A stretch of DNA of 7,621 nt. It comes from Nitrospinaceae bacterium (GTDB taxonomy: Bacteria > Nitrospinota > Nitrospinia > Nitrospinales > VA-1). How positions within the stretch are numbered: the stretch's first letter is position 1; every line of letters starts with the position of its first letter. The position numbers and the translations under genes are program-made. Of this stretch, positions 7,129-7,621 are shown in pieces. The notes under the pieces were generated by a model. The model had not been told where the DNA came from and did not search any database. It was given only the letters and a program-made list of their open reading frames with translations. Location of the stretch: the NCBI GenBank assembly GCA_029261675.1, contig JAJDBA010000333.1:1-7621 (forward strand), written 5' to 3'.

Positions 7129-7138
7129 GGGCCATTCT

Positions 7139-7147
7139 AAAGGAGGG
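7139..7147 (+). promoter_or_regulatory. Strong Shine-Dalgarno site of the rhodanese gene
   Basis: AAAGGAGGG is a near-ideal match to the anti-Shine-Dalgarno sequence. The GGAGG core ends 9 bases before the ATG at 7156 and fixes the start. It is much stronger than the sites in front of the minus-strand operon genes, suggesting higher expression of the rhodanese. Confidence 0.85.
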
Positions 7148-7155
7148 CGCTATTT

Positions 7156-7479
7156 ATGAGTTATGCAATTTCGGTGAAAGATCTGAAGGACCGCTTAGAT
7201 AAAGGTGATAAAATTTTCCTCTTGGATGTCCGAGAGCCTCATGAATACTCAATGGCAAAGATCGAAGGCTCCGTGCTCATCCCTTTAGGCACGTTGCCCA
7301 CTTCGCTTGATCAATTAAATACTGAAGATGAAATAGTGGCCCTATGCCACAGAGGCATGCGAAGTGCTGATGCCGTTGGATTTCTCCTTCAACAAGGGTT
7401 CAGCAATATCAAGAATCTTGTAGGGGGAATTGACGCATGGTCTATCGAGGTTGACCCAGAAGTTCCACGTTATCGATAG
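7156..7479 (+). CDS. Single-domain rhodanese-like sulfurtransferase
   Basis: 107-residue cytoplasmic rhodanese of the short GlpE/PspE-like type, without a signal peptide. It is expected to carry a persulfide on its active cysteine and pass sulfane sulfur to an acceptor. DVREPHEY lies at 24-31, the catalytic loop CHRGMRS at 64-70 (Cys64, with the arginines that hold the persulfide), and GGIDAW at 90-95. The tail VDPEVPRYR is also seen on rhodanese domains fused to MoeB/ThiF-like proteins, so a role in thiolation or cofactor sulfur transfer is possible. It has its own promoter and strong ribosome binding site, is transcribed away from the five-gene operon, and is probably unrelated to it. Physiological substrates of such proteins are rarely known. 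Confidence 0.93.
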   Translation: MSYAISVKDLKDRLDKGDKIFLLDVREPHEYSMAKIEGSVLIPLGTLPTSLDQLNTEDEIVALCHRGMRSADAVGFLLQQGFSNIKNLVGGIDAWSIEVDPEVPRYR

Positions 7480-7482
7480 ACC
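7439..7482. repeat. 10-base perfect inverted repeat across the rhodanese stop codon
   Basis: GGTCTATCGA (7439-7448) and TCGATAGACC (7473-7482) are perfect reverse complements separated by 24 bases. The right arm contains the TAG stop codon. No T tract follows on the + strand, so it is not a standard intrinsic terminator, although a hairpin here could affect termination or mRNA decay between the convergent genes. Confidence 0.5.
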
Positions 7483-7526
7483 CAAAGAGGCAGAACACCA
7501 GCCCATCGGCAAATCAACCAAACTCG

Positions 7527-7621
7527 TTACTTTTTTGCTTGAAAAAATTCTACTGTTTCTGCCAGCCCTTCAGCCAAGGTTACGGTTGGCTCCCAGCCAG
7601 CCTCTTCGGTGATTTTTGAGC
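7527..7621 (-). CDS. NAD-dependent sugar epimerase/dehydratase, C-terminal end only
   Basis: Only the last 30 complete codons and the TAA stop are inside the window; the rest lies beyond 7621. The readable end, SKITEEAGWEPTVTLAEGL followed by AETVEFFQAKK, matches the typical C-terminus of extended short-chain dehydrogenases acting on nucleotide sugars, such as UDP-glucose 4-epimerase, dTDP-glucose 4,6-dehydratase and UDP-glucuronate epimerase. In these the pattern GW.P...L..GL..T..W/F closes the substrate-binding domain. The gene is convergent with the rhodanese, whose stop codon is 47 bases away. The exact sugar specificity cannot be told from the tail. A role in cell-surface polysaccharide synthesis is likely for the family. 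Confidence 0.75.
   Translation of the reverse strand, partial: SKITEEAGWEPTVTLAEGLAETVEFFQAKK

Larger units (their letters stand above)
6696..7155. other. Divergent intergenic regulatory region
   Basis: 460 bases separate the divergently transcribed dehydrogenase and rhodanese genes. They contain a candidate promoter for each direction, a TTGACA direct repeat, an 11-base palindrome (CGATACTATCG, 6907-6917) and a tandem CCTTAAA pair (6920-6926, 6927-6933). The middle part (about 6930-7095) is AT-rich with no clear structure. I find no tRNA or convincing small RNA. Two minus-strand open frames in this region lack ribosome binding sites and are discussed under the rejected items. Confidence 0.6.

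Noticed and set aside
6929..7135. 68-codon minus-strand open frame between the divergent promoters
   Set aside because: The ATG has no ribosome binding site, and the start region overlaps the well-formed rhodanese promoter on the other strand. The AT-rich hydrophobic translation looks accidental. A decayed gene end cannot be wholly excluded.
7570..7592. Inverted pair AGCCAA/TTGGCT as a terminator between the convergent genes
   Set aside because: It lies inside the epimerase coding sequence and is not followed by a T tract on either strand; the T run at 7531-7536 is simply lysine codons of the epimerase tail.
1..7621. CRISPR array, insertion sequence, tRNA or rRNA
   Set aside because: No regularly spaced repeats, transposase motifs, terminal inverted repeats or recognisable tRNA/rRNA sequence were seen on either strand.

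Overview
The window looks like bacterial chromosomal DNA, moderately AT-rich, with classic Shine-Dalgarno sites and sigma70-type promoter boxes. The lineage cannot be fixed from the sequence. A Gram-negative (proteobacterial-like) host is a guess from the style of the rhodanese and sugar-nucleotide epimerase genes at the right end.

Layout. Positions 1-463 hold no intact gene, only overlapping short open stretches on the + strand that may be a decayed gene. Positions 464-6695 carry five genes on the minus strand, closely spaced and probably one operon read right to left. In transcription order they are: a divergent D-2-hydroxyacid dehydrogenase-like protein (6695-5487), an unrecognised 266-residue protein (5465-4665), a ParA/MinD-like ATPase with an arginine-variant P-loop and what looks like a C-terminal V4R ligand-binding domain (4621-3125), an L-asparaginase family protein (3128-2073, ATGA overlap with the ATPase gene), and a second, longer asparaginase family protein with a C-terminal extension (1993-464). 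Positions 6696-7155 are a divergent intergenic region with a candidate promoter for each direction. A small single-domain rhodanese (7156-7479, +) follows, and the window ends inside the 3' end of a convergent NAD-dependent sugar epimerase/dehydratase gene (7621-7527, -).

How the genes may work together. The five-gene cluster combines an ATPase apparently fused to a small-molecule sensor, an orphan protein, a redox enzyme with an altered catalytic site, and two non-identical asparaginases that each keep the Thr/Thr-Asp/Lys catalytic set. I do not know a described pathway with this composition. Two readings seem possible: a specialised metabolic pathway acting on an asparagine-like amide, or a sensor-controlled system in which amidohydrolase activity is the output, for example depletion of asparagine or glutamine under stress or phage attack. 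Both are inference. The flanking rhodanese and epimerase look like ordinary housekeeping or envelope genes and probably lie outside the cluster.
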